DNA of 64,000 bases from Escarpia spicata (lineage: Eukaryota; Annelida; Polychaeta; Sabellida; Siboglinidae). How positions within the stretch are numbered: the stretch's first letter is position 1; each line of letters opens with the position of its first letter. Under the pieces are notes generated by a model. That model did not search any database. It was not told where the DNA came from and saw nothing but the letters and a program-made list of their open reading frames with translations. The DNA is taken from NCBI GenBank assembly GCA_963995525.1, contig OZ023206.1:1674001-1738000 (forward strand), in the 5' to 3' direction. Made by a program: the position numbers and the translations under genes. Of the stretch, positions 1-12,062 are shown piece by piece.

Positions 1-469
1 TCATCCCCATTTGAATTTTTTTCTTGTCTAAAGCAGCAGTACCTTCAGTACTCACGAGACAAACATGTCCCATGTCCAAGTGTTCGAAAAAAATTAATGC
101 ATATCACAGCAAAACGGTATTTGTAGTGCACTTTTTTCGGAGGAAGGATCCTTAATGTGGTCTTACCCCAAATATATGTTTTGCATGTTACAAATCTTCA
201 CGAAGGCTAGATTGATATCAAGCTACACACATAACTAGATTAACCCCAAGTGGGAATGCATGTTACCGTTTTATCCCCGTCACGTAAGTTACAAGAACAT
301 ATTACGTAAGTTATAGGTGTGAAAACTCATCCCCATTTGATGTTTTATCTTGTCTAAAGCAGCAGTACATTCAGTACTCACGAGACAAACATGTCCCATG
401 TCAAAATGTTCGAAAAAAATTAATGCATATCACAACAAAACGGTATTTGTGGTGCACTTTTTTCGGCGG

Positions 470-479
470 AAGGATCCTT
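470..479. repeat. 10-bp palindrome with BamHI site (class marker)
   Basis: aaggatcctt at offset 144-153 is a perfect palindrome and contains GGATCC. It is intact in classes E, B, B' and C. It is lost in D (aaggatcttt) and in D2 (aaggatattt), by different substitutions. A BamHI digest would therefore give a ladder whose pattern reports the class order. Only one example is listed here; the site recurs at this offset through most of the array. Confidence 0.9.
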
Positions 480-572
480 AATGTGGTCTTACCCCAAATA
501 TATGTTTTGCATGTTACAAATCTTCACGAAGGCTAGATTGATATCAAGCTACACACATAACTAGATTAACCC

Positions 573-665
573 CAAATGGGAATGCATGTTACCGTTTTAT
601 CCCCGTCACGTAAGTTACAAGAACATATTACGTAAGTTATAGGTGTGAAAACTCATCCCCATTTG
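573..665. repeat. Inverted repeat across each monomer junction
   Basis: caaatggg (573-580, offset 247-254) and cccatttg (658-665, offset 6-13 of the next monomer) are exact 8-bp inverted complements separated by 77 bp. The arrangement is conserved at almost every junction. The copy at the window start has caagtggg and lacks a perfect partner. The arms are short and the loop is long, so a hairpin is weakly supported. Confidence 0.55.
608..639 (+). repeat. Paired acgtaagtta motif inside each monomer
   Basis: The 10-mer acgtaagtta occurs at offset 282-291 and again at 304-313, 22 bp apart, in nearly every monomer. The second copy lies in the palindrome TTACGTAA. A minority (1631 junction, 3239, 3889, 10083, 10733, 13343, 13993, 15953) have atgtcgtaag, which breaks the palindrome but keeps cgtaagtta. 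The spacing of about two helical turns would place both copies on the same DNA face. A protein-binding role is possible but not shown. Confidence 0.7.
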
Positions 666-3600
666 ATGTTTTATCTTGTGTAAAGCAGCAGTACATTCAG
701 TACTCACGAGACAAACATGTCCCATGTCAAAATGTTCGAAAAAAATTAATGCATATCACAGCAAAACGGTATTTGTAGTGCACTTTTTTCGGCGGAAGGA
801 TCCTTAATGTGGTCTTACCCCAAATATATGTTTTGCATGTTACAAATCTTCACGAAGGCAAGATTGATATCATGCTACACACATAACTAGATTAACCCCA
901 AATGGGAATGCATGTTACCGTTTTATCCCCGTCACGTAAGTTACAAGAACATATTACGTAAGTTATAGGTGTGAAAACTCATCCCCATTTGATGTTTTAT
1001 CTTGTCTAAAGCAGCAGTACATTCAGTACTCACGAGACAAACATGTCCCATGTAAAAATGTTCGAAAAAAATTTATGCATATCACAGCAAAACGGTATTT
1101 GTAGTGCACTTTTTTCGGCGGAAGGATCCTTAATGTGGTCTTACCCCAAATAGATGTTTTGCATGTTACAAATCTTCACGAAGGCTAGATTGATATCAAG
1201 CTACACACATAACTAGATTAACCCCAAATGGGAATGCATGTTACCGTTTTATCCCCGTCACGTAAGTTACAAGAAAATATTACGTAAGTTATAGGTGTGA
1301 AAACTCATCCCCATTTCAAGTTTTTTCTTGTCTAAAGCAGCAGTACCTTCAGTACTCACGAGACAAACATGTCCCATATCAAAGTTTTCGAAAAAAATTA
1401 ATGCAAATCACAGCAAAACGGTATTTGTAGTGCACTTTTTTCGGCGGAAGGATCTTTAATGTGGTCTTACCCCAAATATATGTTTTGCACGTTACAAATC
1501 TTCACGAAGGCTAGATTGATATCAAGCTACACACATAACTAGATTAACCCCAAATGGGAATGCATGTTACCGTTTTATCCCCGTCACGTAAGTTACAAGA
1601 ACATATGTCGTAAGTTATAGGTGTGAAAACTCATCCCCATTTGATGTTTTATCTTGTGTAAAGCAGCAGTACATTCAGTACTCACGAGACAAACATGTCC
1701 CATGTCAAAATGTTCGAAAAAAATTAATGCATATCACAGCAAAACGGTATTTGTTGTGCACTTTTTTCGGCGGAAGGATCCTTAATGTGATCTTACCCCA
1801 AATAGATGTTTTGCATGTTACAAATCTTCACGAAGGCTAGATTGATATCAAGCTACACACATAACTAGATTAACCCCAAATGGGAATGCATGTTACCGTT
1901 TTATCCCCGTCACGTAAGTTACAAGAACATATTACGTAAGTTATAGGTGTGAAAACTCATCCCCATTTGAAGTTTTTTCTTGTCTAAAGCAGCAGTACCT
2001 TCAGTACTCACGAGACAAACATGTCCCATATCAAAGTTTTCGAAAAAAATTAATGCAAATCACAGCAAAACGGTATTTGTAGTGCACTTTTTTCGGCGGA
2101 AGGATCTTTAATGTGGTCTTACCCCAAATATATGTTTTGCACGTTACAAATCTTCACGAAGGCTAGATTGATATCAAGCTACACACATAACTAGATTAAC
2201 CCCAAATGGGAATGCATGTTACCGTTTTATCCCCGTCACGTAAGTTACAAGAACATATTACGTAAGTTATAGGTGTGAAAACTCATCCCCATTTGATGTT
2301 TTATCTTGTGTAAAGCAGCAGTACATTCAGTACTCACGAGACAAACATGTCCCATGTCAAAATGTTCGAAAAAAATTAATGCATATCACAGCAAAACGGT
2401 ATTTGTAGTGCACTTTTTTCGGCGGAAGGATCCTTAATGTGGTCTTACCCCAAATATATGTTTTGCATGTTACAAATCTTCACGAAGGCAAGATTGATAT
2501 CATGCTACACACATAACTAGATTAACCCCAAATGGGAATGCATGTTACCGTTTTATCCCCGTCACGTAAGTTACAAGAACATATTACGTAAGTTATAGGT
2601 GTGAAAACTCATCCCCATTTGATGTTTTATCTTGTCTAAAGCAGCAGTACATTCAGTACTCACGAGACAAACATGTCCCATGTAAAAATGTTCGAAAAAA
2701 ATTAATGCATATCACAGCAAAACGGTATTTGTAGTGCACTTTTTTCGGCGGAAGGATCCTTAATGTGGTCTTACCCCAAATAGATGTTTTGCATGTTACA
2801 AATCTTCACGAAGGCTAGATTGATATCAAGCTACACACATAACTAGATTAACCCCAAATGGGAATGCATGTTACCGTTTTATCCCCGTCACGTAAGTTAC
2901 AAGAAAATATTACGTAAGTTATAGGTGTGAAAACTCATCCCCATTTGAAGTTTTTTCTTGTCTAAAGCAGCAGTACCTTCAGTACTCACGAGACAAACAT
3001 GTCCCATATCAAAGTTTTCGAAAAAAATTAATGCAAATCACAGCAAAACGGTATTTGTAGTGCACTTTTTTCGGCGGAAGGATCTTTAATGTGGTCTTAC
3101 CCCAAATATATGTTTTGCACGTTACAAATCTTCACGAAGGCTAGATTGATATCAAGCTACACACATAACTAGATTAACCCCAAATGGGAATGCATGTTAC
3201 CGTTTTATCCCCGTCACGTAAGTTACAAGAACATATGTCGTAAGTTATAGGTGTGAAAACTCATCCCCATTTGATGTTTTATCTTGTGTAAAGCAGCAGT
3301 ACATTCAGTACTCACGAGACAAACATGTCCCATGTCAAAATGTTCGAAAAAAATTAATGCATATCACAGCAAAACGGTATTTGTTGTGCACTTTTTTCGG
3401 CGGAAGGATCCTTAATGTGGTCTTACCCCAAATAGATGTTTTGCATGTTACAAATCTTCACGAAGGCTAGATTGATATCAAGCTACACACATAACTAGAT
3501 TAACCCCAAATGGGAATGCATGTTACCGTTTTATCCCCGTCACGTAAGTTACAAGAACATATTACGTAAGTTATAGGTGTGAAAACTCATCCCCATTTGA

Positions 3601-3912
3601 AGTTTTTTCTTGTCTAAAGCAGCAGTACCTTCAGTACTCACGAGACAAACATGTCCCATATCAAAATTTTCGAAAAAAATTAATGCAAATCACAGCAAAA
3701 CGGTATTTGTAGTGCACTTTTTTCGGCGGAAGGATCTTTAATGTGGTCTTACCCCAAATATATGTTTTGCACGTTACAAATCTTCACGAAGGCTAGATTG
3801 ATATCAAGCTACACACATAACTAGATTAACCACAAATGGGAATGCATGTTACCGTTTTATCCCCGTCACGTAAGTTACAAGAACATATGTCGTAAGTTAT
3901 AGGTGTGAAAAC
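653..3912 (+). repeat. 5-mer higher-order repeat, two copies
   Basis: Monomers 653-2282 and 2283-3912 repeat the order C, B', D, C, D with a 1630-bp offset (5 x 326). Rare private variants recur at this spacing: aaggcaagattgatatcatg at 856 and 2486, the caagaaaatatt end of the B' copy, and acatatgtcgtaag at the end of the first D. Differences are scattered single bases, such as catttcaag at 1311 and a gtgatc near 1787. The fifth monomers differ at several sites, so the duplication boundary or a conversion tract lies there. Confidence 0.92.
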
Positions 3913-5216
3913 TCATCCCCATTTGATGTTTTATCTTGTGTAAAGCAGCAGTACATTCAGTACTCACGAGACAAACATGTCCCATGTCAAAATGTTCGAA
4001 AAAAATTAATGCATATCACAGCAAAACGGTATTTGTTGTGCACTTTTTTCGGCGGAAGGATCCTTAATGTGGTCTTACCCCAAATAGATGTTTTGCATGT
4101 TACAAATCTTCACGAAGGCTAGATTGATATCAAGCTACACACATAACTAGATTAACCCCAAATGGGAATGCATGTTACCGTTTTATCCCCGTCACGTAAG
4201 TTACAAGAACATATTACGTAAGTTATAGGTGTGAAAACTCATCCCCATTTGAAGTTTTTTCTTGTCTAAAGCAGCAGTACCTTCAGTACTCACGAGACAA
4301 ACATGTCCCATATCAAAGTTTTCGAAAAAAATTAATGCAAATCACAGCAAAACGGTATTTGTAGTGCACTTTTTTCGGCGGAAGGATCTTTAATGTGGTC
4401 TTACCCCAAATATATGTTTTGCACGTTACAAATCTTCACGAAGGCTAGATTGATATCAAGCTACACACATAACTAGATTAACCCCAAATGGGAATGCATG
4501 TTACCGTTTTATCCCCGTCACGTAAGTTACAAGAACATATTACGTAAGTTATAGGTGTGAAAACTCATCCCCATTTGATGTTTTATCTTGTGTAAAGCAG
4601 CAGTACATTCAGTACTCACGAGACAAACATGTCCCATGTCAAAATGTTCGAAAACAATTAATGCATATCACAGCAAAACGGTATTTGTAGTGCACTTTTT
4701 TCGGCGGAAGGATCCTTAATGTGGTCTTACCCCAAATAGATGTTTTGCACGTTACAAATCTTCACGAAGGCTAGATTGATATCAAGCTACACACATAACT
4801 AGATTAACCCCAAATGTGAATGCATGTTACCGTTTTATCCCCGTCACGTAAGTTACAAGAACATATTACGTAAGTTATAGGTGTGAAAACTCATCCCCAT
4901 TTGAAGTTTTTTCTTGTCTAAAGCAGCAGTACCTTCAGTACTCACGAGACAAACATGTCCCATATCAAAGTGTTCGAAAAAAATTAATGCATATCACAGC
5001 AAAACGGTATTTGTAATGCACTTTTTTCGGCGGAAGGATATTTAATGTGGTCTTACCCCAAATAGATGTTTTGCATGTTACAAATCTTCACGAAGGCTAG
5101 ATTGATATCAAGCTACACACATAACTAGATTAAACCCAAATGGGAATGCATGTTACCGTTTTATCCCCGTCACGTAAGTTACAAGAACATATTACGTAAG
5201 TTATAGGTGTGAAAAC
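3913..5216 (+). repeat. C-D-C-D2 monomers linking two HOR blocks
   Basis: Four monomers start at 3913 (C, tttgttg), 4239 (D), 4565 (C with gaaaacaatt) and 4891 (D2 with aaacccaaat). The run C-D-C-D-C from 3261 to 4890 matches the class order at 10107-11736, 21 periods away. The aaaacaatt C monomer is the last member in both. This stretch therefore looks like a relative of the second half of the 10-mer HOR. No other feature is present. Confidence 0.85.
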
Positions 5217-8200
5217 TCATCCCCATTTGATGTTTTATCTTGTCTAAAGCAGCAGTACATTCAGTACTCACGAGACAAACATGTCCCATGTCAAAATGTT
5301 CGAAAAAAATTAATGCATATCACAGCAAAACGGTATTTGTGGTGCACTTTTTTCGGCGGAAGGATCCTTAATGTGGTCTTACCCCAAATATATGTTTTGC
5401 ATGTTACAAATCTTCACGAAGGCTAGATTGATATCATGCTACACACATAACTAGATTAACCCCAAATGGGAATGCATGTTACCGTTTTATTCCCGTCACG
5501 TAAGTTACAAGAACATATTACGTAAGTTATAGGTGTGAAAACTCATCCCCATTTGATGTTTTATCTTGTGTAGAGCAGCAGTACATTCAGTACTCACGAG
5601 ACAAACATGTCCCATGTCAAAATGTTCGAAAAAAATTAATGCATATCACAGCAAAACGGTATTTGTAGTGCACTTTTTTCGGCGGAAGGATCCTTAATGT
5701 GGTCTTACCCCAAATAGATGTTTTGCACTTTACAAATCTTCACGAAGGCTAGATTGATATCAAGCTACACACATAACTAGATTAACCCCAAATGGGAATG
5801 CATGTTACCGTTTTATCCCCGTCACGTAAGTTACAAGAACATATTACGTAAGTTATAGGTGTGAAAACTCATCCCCATTTGAATTTTTTTCTTGTCTAAA
5901 GCAGCAGTACCTTCAGTACTCACGAGACAAACATGTCCCATGTCCAAGTGTTCGAAAAAAATTAATGCATATCACAGCAAAACGGTATTTGTAGTGCACT
6001 TTTTTCGGAGGAAGGATCCTTAATGTGGTCTTACCCCAAATATATGTTTTGCATGTTACAAATCTTCACGAAGGCTAGATTGATATCAAGCTACACACAT
6101 AACTAGATTAACCCCAAATGGGAATGCATGTTACCGTTTTATCCCCGTCACGTAAGTTACAAGAACATATTACGTAAGTTATAGGTGTGAAAACTCATCC
6201 CCATTTGATGTTTTATCTTGTCTAAAGCAGCAGTACATTCAGTACTCACGAGACAAACATGTCCCATGTCAAAATGTTCGAAAAAAATTAATGCATATCA
6301 CAACAAAACGGTATTTGTGGTGCACTTTTTTCGGCGGAAGGATCCTTAATGTGGTCTTACCCCAAATATATGTTTTGCATGTTACAAATCTTCACGAAGG
6401 CTAGATTGATATCATGCTACACACATAACTAGATTAACCCCAAATGGGAATGCATGTTACCGTTTTATCCCCGTCACGTAAGTTACAAGAACATATTACG
6501 TAAGTTATAGGTGTGAAAACTCATCCCCATTTGATGTTTTATCTTGTGTAGAGCAGCAGTGCATTCAGTACTCACGAGACAAACATGTCCCATGTCAAAA
6601 TGTTCGAAAAAAATTAATGCATATCACAGCAAAACGGTATTTGTAGTGCACTTTTTTCGGCGGAAGGATCCTTAATGTGGTCTTACCCCAAATAGATGTT
6701 TTGCACGTTACAAATCTTCACGAAGGCTAGATTGATATCAAGCTACACACATAACTAGATTAACCCCAAATGGGAATACATGTTACCGTTTTATCCCCGT
6801 CACGTAAGTTACAAGAACATATTACGTAAGTTATAGGTGTGAAAACTCATCCCCATTTGAATTTTTTTCTTGTCTAAAGCAGCAGTACCTTCAGTACTCA
6901 CGAGACAAACATGTCCCATGTCCAAGTGTTCGAAAAAAATTAATGCATATCACAGCAAAACGGTATTTGTAGTGCACTTTTTTCGGAGGAAGGATCCTTA
7001 ATGTGGTCTTACCCCAAATATATGTTTTGCATGTTACAAATCTTCACGAAGGCTAGATTGATATCAAGCTACACACATAATTAGATTAACCACAAATGGG
7101 AATACATGTTACCGTTCTATCTCCGTCACGTAAGTTACAAGAACATATTACGTAAGTTATAGGTGTGAAAACTCATCCCCATTTGAAGTTTTTTCTTGTC
7201 TAAAGCAGAAGTACCTTCAGTACTCACGAGACAAACATGTCCCATATCAAAGTGTTCGAAAAAAATTAATGCATATCACAGCAAAACGGTATTTGTAATG
7301 CACTTTTTTCGGCGGAAGGATATTTAATGTGGTCTTACCCCAAATAGATGTTTTGCATGTTACAAATCTTCACGAAGGCTAGATTGATATCAAGCTACAC
7401 ACATAACTAGATTAACCCCAAATGGGAATGCATGTTACCGTTTTATCCCCGTCACGTAAGTTACAAGAACATATTACGTAAGTTATAGGTGTGAAAACTC
7501 ATCCCCATTTGATGTTTTATCTTGTGTAAAGCAGCAGTACATTCAGTACTCACGAGACAAACATGTCCCATGTCAAAATGTTCGAAAAAAATTAATGCAT
7601 ATCACAGCAAAACGGTATTTGTTGTGCACTTTTTTCGGCGGAAGGATCCTTAATGTGGTCTTACCCCAAATAGATGTTTTGCATGTTACAAATCTTCACG
7701 AAGGCTAGATTGATATCAAGCTACACACATAACTAGATTAACCCCAAATGGGAATGCATGTTACCGTTTTATCCCCGTCACGTAAGTTACAAGAACATAT
7801 TACGTAAGTTATAGGTGTGAAAACTCATCCCCATTTGATGTTTTATCTTGTCTAAAGCAGCAGTACATTCAGTACTCACGAGACAAACATGTCCCATGTC
7901 AAAATGTTCGAAAAAAATTAATGCATATCACAACAAAACGGTATTTGTGGTGCACTTTTTTCGGCGGAAGGATCCTTAATGTGGTCTTACCCCAAATATA
8001 TGTTTTGCATGTTACAAATCTTCACGAAGGCTAGATTGATATCATGCTACACACATAACTAGATTAACCCCAAATGGGAATGCATGTTACCGTTTTATCC
8101 CCGTCACGTAAGTTACAAGAACATATTACGTAAGTTATAGGTGTGAAAACTCATCCCCATTTGATGTTTTATCTTGTGTAGAGCAGCAGTGCATTCAGTA

Positions 8201-8802
8201 CTCACGAGACAAACATGTCCCATGTCAAAATGTTCGAAAAAAATTAATGCATATCACAGCAAAACGGTATTTGTAGTGCACTTTTTTCGGCGGAAGGATC
8301 CTTAATGTGGTCTTACCCCAAATAGATGTTTTGCACGTTACAAATCTTCACGAAGGCTAGATTGATATCAAGCTACACACATAACTAGATTAACCCCAAA
8401 TGGGAATACATGTTACCGTTTTATCCCCGTCACGTAAGTTACAAGAACATATTACGTAAGTTATAGGTGTGAAAACTCATCCCGATTTGAATTTTTTTCT
8501 TGTCTAAAGCAGCAGTACCTTCAGTACTCACGAGACAAACATGTCCCATGTCCAAGTGTTCGAAAAAAATTAATGCATATCACAGCAAAACGGTATTTGT
8601 AGTGCACTTTTTTCGGAGGAAGGATCCTTAATGTGGTCTTACCCCAAATATATGTTTTGCATGTTACAAATCTTCACGAAGGCTAGATTGATATCATGCT
8701 ACACACATAACTAGATTAACCCCAAATGGGAATGCATGTTACCGTTTTATCCCCGTCACGTAAGTTACAAGAACATATTACGTAAGTTATAGGTGTGAAA
8801 AC
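5217..8802 (+). repeat. 3-mer higher-order repeat (B-C-E)
   Basis: The order B (gtggtgcac), C (tagagcagcag), E occurs at 5217-6194, 6195-7172 and 7825-8802. The first two are adjacent (978 bp apart). The third is offset 1630 bp from the second and is separated from it by a D2 copy at 7173 and a tttgttg C copy at 7499. The cacaacaaaa variant is shared by the B members at 6195 and 7825. The E at 8477 has a private cccgattt. The E-D2 succession at 6847-7498 foreshadows the 10-mer that follows. Confidence 0.88.
5869..6194 (+). repeat. Class E satellite monomer (representative)
   Basis: Class E is marked by a T-rich head (gaattttttt cttgtcta), the string gtccaagtg near offset 73-81, and usually cggagg in place of cggcgg just before an intact GGATCC. 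It normally has aaatatatg and gcatgtt in the second half. Other E copies start at 1, 6847, 8477, 9129, 11737, 12389, 14997, 17931, 26733, 29014, 41402, 42706 and 44336. The copies at 6847, 9129, 11737, 12389 and 14997 form a subclass with aattagatt, aaccacaaat and gttctatctccg, which marks them as products of one amplification. The copy at 5869 is 18 exact periods from the window start. Confidence 0.9.
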
Positions 8803-9780
8803 TCATCCCCATTTGATGTTTTATCTTGTGTAGAGCAGCAGTGCATTCAGTACTCACGAGACAAACATGTCCCATGTCAAAATGTTCGAAAAAAATTAAT
8901 GCATATCACAGCAAAACGGTATTTGTAGTGCACTTTTTTCGGCGGAAGGATCCTTAATGTGGTCTTACCCCAAATAGATGTTTTGCACGTTACAAATCTT
9001 CACGAAGGCTAGATTGATATCAAGCTACACACATAACTAGATTAACCCCAAATGGGAATACATGTTACCGTTTTATCCCCGTCACGTAAGTTACAAGAAC
9101 ATATTACGTAAGTTATAGGTGTGAAAACTCATCCCCATTTGAATTTTTTTCTTGTCTAAAGCAGCAGTACCTTCAGTACTCACGAGACAAACATGTCCCA
9201 TGTCCAAGTGTTCGAAAAAAATTAATGCATATCACAGCAAAACGGTATTTGTAGTGCACTTTTTTCGGAGGAAGGATCCTTAATGTGGTCTTACCCCAAA
9301 TATATGTTTTGCATGTTACAAATCTTCACGAAGGCTAGATTGATATCAAGCTACACACATAATTAGATTAACCACAAATGGGAATACATGTTACCGTTCT
9401 ATCTCCGTCACGTAAGTTACAAGAACATATTACGTAAGTTATAGGTGTGAAAACTCATCCCCATTTGAAGTTTTTTCTTGTCTAAAGCAGAAGTACCTTC
9501 AGTACTCACGAGACAAACATGTCCCATATCAAAGTGTTCGAAAAAAATTAATGCATATCACAGCAAAACGGTATTTGTAATGCACTTTTTTCGGCGGAAG
9601 GATATTTAATGTGGTCTTACCCCAAATAGATGTTTTGCATGTTACAAATCTTCACGAAGGCTAGATTGATATCAAGCTACACACATAACTAGATTAACCC
9701 CAAATGGGAATGCATGTTACCGTTTTATCCCCGTCACGTAAGTTACAAGAACATATTACGTAAGTTATAGGTGTGAAAAC

Positions 9781-10106
9781 TCATCCCCATTTGATGTTTT
9801 ATCTTGTCTAAAGCAGCAGTACATTCAGTACTCACGAGACAAACATGTCCCATGTCAAAATGTTCGAAAAAAATTAATGCATATCACAGCAAAACGGTAT
9901 TTGTAGTGCACTTTTTTCGGCGGAAGGATCCTTAATGTGGTCTTACCCCAAATATATGTTTTGCATGTTACAAATCTTCACGAAGGCTAGATTGATATCA
10001 TGCTACACACATAACTAGATTAACCCCAAATGGGAATGCATGTTACCGTTTTATCCCCGTCACGTAAGTTACAAGAACATATGTCGTAAGTTATAGGTGT
10101 GAAAAC
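9781..10106 (+). repeat. Class B satellite monomer (representative)
   Basis: Class B has the head gatgttttatcttgtct, then acattcagtac, gtcaaaatg, an intact GGATCC, and usually gcatgtt. Many copies also have atcatgcta instead of atcaagcta. This copy ends in acatatgtcgtaag rather than acatattacgtaag, which removes the TTACGTAA palindrome. Further B copies lie at 327, 5217, 6195, 7825, 13041, 18257, 23800, 29340, 30969, 51510, 52162, 53466, 54770, 55422, 56726, 58030, 60312, 63538 and 63864. The last two and 60312 share a tattttgtct head, so they are a small late-window lineage. Confidence 0.88.
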
Positions 10107-10758
10107 TCATCCCCATTTGATGTTTTATCTTGTGTAAAGCAGCAGTACATTCAGTACTCACGAGACAAACATGTCCCATGTCAAAATGTTCGAAAAAAAT
10201 TAATGCATATCACAGCAAAACGGTATTTGTTGTGCACTTTTTCCGGCGGAAGGATCCTTAATGTGGTCTTACCCCAAATAGATGTTTTGCATGTTACAAA
10301 TCTTCACGAAGGCTAGATTGATATCAAGCTACACACATAACTAGATTAACCCCAAATGGGAATGCATGTTACCGTTTTATCCCCCTCACGTAAGTTACAA
10401 GAACATATTACGTAAGTTATAGGTGTGAAAACTCATCCCCATTTGAAGTTTTTTCTTGTCTAAAGCAGCAGTACCTTCAGTACTCACGAGACAAACATGT
10501 CCCATATCAAAGTTTTCGAAAACAATTAATGCAAATCACAGCAAAACGGTATTTGTAGTGCACTTTTTTCGGCGGAAGGATCTTTAATGTGGTCTTACCC
10601 CAAATATATGTTTTGCACGTTACAAATCTTCACGAAGGCTAGATTGATATCAAGCTACACACATAACTAGATTAACCCCAAATGGGAATGCATGTTACCG
10701 TTTTATCCCCGTCACGTAAGTTACAAGAACATATGTCGTAAGTTATAGGTGTGAAAAC

Positions 10759-11084
10759 TCATCCCCATTTGATGTTTTATCTTGTGTAAAGCAGCAGTAC
10801 ATTCAGTACTCACGAGACAAACATGTCCCATGTCAAAATGTTCGAAAAAAATTAATGCATATCACAGCAAAACGGTATTTGTTGTGCACTTTTTTCGGCG
10901 GAAGGATCCTTAATGTGGTCTTACCCCAAATAGATGTTTTGCATGTTACAAATCTTCACGAAGGCTAGATTGATATCAAGCTACACACATAACTAGATTA
11001 ACCCCAAATGGGAATGCATGTTACCGTTTTATCCCCGTCACGTAAGTTACAAGAACATATTACGTAAGTTATAGGTGTGAAAAC
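10759..11084 (+). repeat. Class C satellite monomer (representative)
   Basis: Class C is like B in its first half but has cttgtgta instead of cttgtcta, usually with aaatagatg. Sublineages are visible: tttgttgtgcac (1631, 3261, 3913, 7499, 10107, 10759, 13367, 14019, 15975, 50858); tagagcagcag, often with gtgcattc (5543, 6521, 8151, 8803, 12063); aaaacaatt (4565, 11411, 14671, 16301); tatagcagcag with tttatagtgc (47922, 49226); and tttatagtgc with agggtag (54118, 58682). The BamHI site is intact. C copies typically alternate with D copies, for example C-D-C-D-C at 3261-4890 and 10107-11736. Confidence 0.88.
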
Positions 11085-12062
11085 TCATCCCCATTTGAAG
11101 TTTTTTCTTGTCTAAAGCAGCAGTACCTTCAGTACTCACGACCCAAACATGTCCCATATCAAAGTTTTCGAAAAAAATTTATGCAAATCACAGTAAAACG
11201 GTATTTGTAGTGCACTTTTTTCGGCGGAAGGATCTTTAATGTGGTCTTACCCCAAATATATGTTTTGCACGTTACAAATCTTCACGAAGGCTAGATTGAT
11301 ATCAAGCTACACACATAACTAGATTAACCCCAAATGGGAATGCATGTTACCGTTTTATCCCCGTCACGTAAGTTACAAGAACATATTACGTAAGTTATAG
11401 GTGTGAAAACTCATCCCCATTTGATGTTTTATCTTGTGTAAAGCAGCAGTACATTCAGTACTCACGAGACAAACATGTCCCATGTCAAAATGTTCGAAAA
11501 CAATTAATGCATATCACAGCAAAACGGTATTTGTAGTGCACTTTTTTCGGCGGAAGGATCCTTAATGTGGTCTTACCCCAAATAGATGTTTTGCACGTTA
11601 CAAATCTTCACGAAGGCTAGATTGATATCAAGCTACACACATAACTAGATTAACCCCAAATGGGAATGGATGTTACCGTTTTATCCCCGTCACGTAAGTT
11701 ACAAGAACATATTACGTAAGTTATAGGTGTGAAAACTCATCCCCATTTGAATTTTTTTCTTGTCTAAAGCAGCAGTACCTTCAGTACTCACGAGACAAAC
11801 ATGTCCCATGTCCAAGTGTTCGAAAAAAATTAATGCATATCACAGCAAAACGGTATTTGTAGTGCACTTTTTTCGGAGGAAGGATCCTTAATGTGGTCTT
11901 ACCCCAAATATATGTTTTGCATGTTACAAATCTTCACGAAGGCTAGATTGATATCAAGCTACACACATAATTAGATTAACCACAAATGGGAATACATGTT
12001 ACCGTTCTATCTCCGTCACGTAAGTTACAAGAACATATTACGTAAGTTATAGGTGTGAAAAC

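Larger units (their letters stand above)
327..652 (+). repeat. Representative monomer used for offsets (class B)
   Basis: I use this copy as the coordinate frame. Landmarks by offset are: junction box tcatcccc 1-8; class-specific head 13-28; cagtactcacgagac 46-60; TTCGAA followed by an A-tract 83-93; gtgcac palindrome 126-131; T-tract and cggcgg 132-143; 10-bp perfect palindrome aaggatcctt with the BamHI site 144-153; accccaaat 165-173; tgcatgttac 183-192; gatatc 214-219; accccaaatggg 243-254; tgcatgttac again 257-266; and acgtaagtta twice at 282-291 and 304-313. This copy has the less common variants gtggtgcac and cacaacaaaa, which it shares with the monomers at 6195 and 7825. Confidence 0.95.
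8803..12062 (+). repeat. 10-mer higher-order repeat, copy 1
   Basis: Ten monomers run C, E, D2, B, C, D, C, D, C, E. Private markers include gtgcattc in the first C, aattagatt and gttctatctccg in E, gcagaagtacc in D2, ccccctcacg near 10381, cgacccaaac near 11139, cagtaaaacgg near 11193 and gggaatgga near 11662. Each recurs exactly 3260 bp later. The only difference I noticed against copy 2 is c at 10243 versus t at 13503. Such identity over 3.26 kb implies a recent duplication of the whole block. Confidence 0.95.

Noticed and set aside
400..430. CENP-B box in the TTCG-A-tract region
   Set aside because: The TTCG followed by an A-run resembles the start of the box, but the required CGGG half is absent, and ttcggcgg elsewhere does not fit the spacing either.
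608..639. GTAAGT splice donor sites in satellite transcripts
   Set aside because: GTAAGT occurs twice per monomer, but I see no matching polypyrimidine/acceptor arrangement or exon-like frame. The motif is better treated as a conserved repeat element.
573..665. Rho-independent terminator or stable hairpin at the junction inverted repeat
   Set aside because: The 8-bp arms with a 77-bp loop are too weak and distant, and the setting is a eukaryotic-type satellite.
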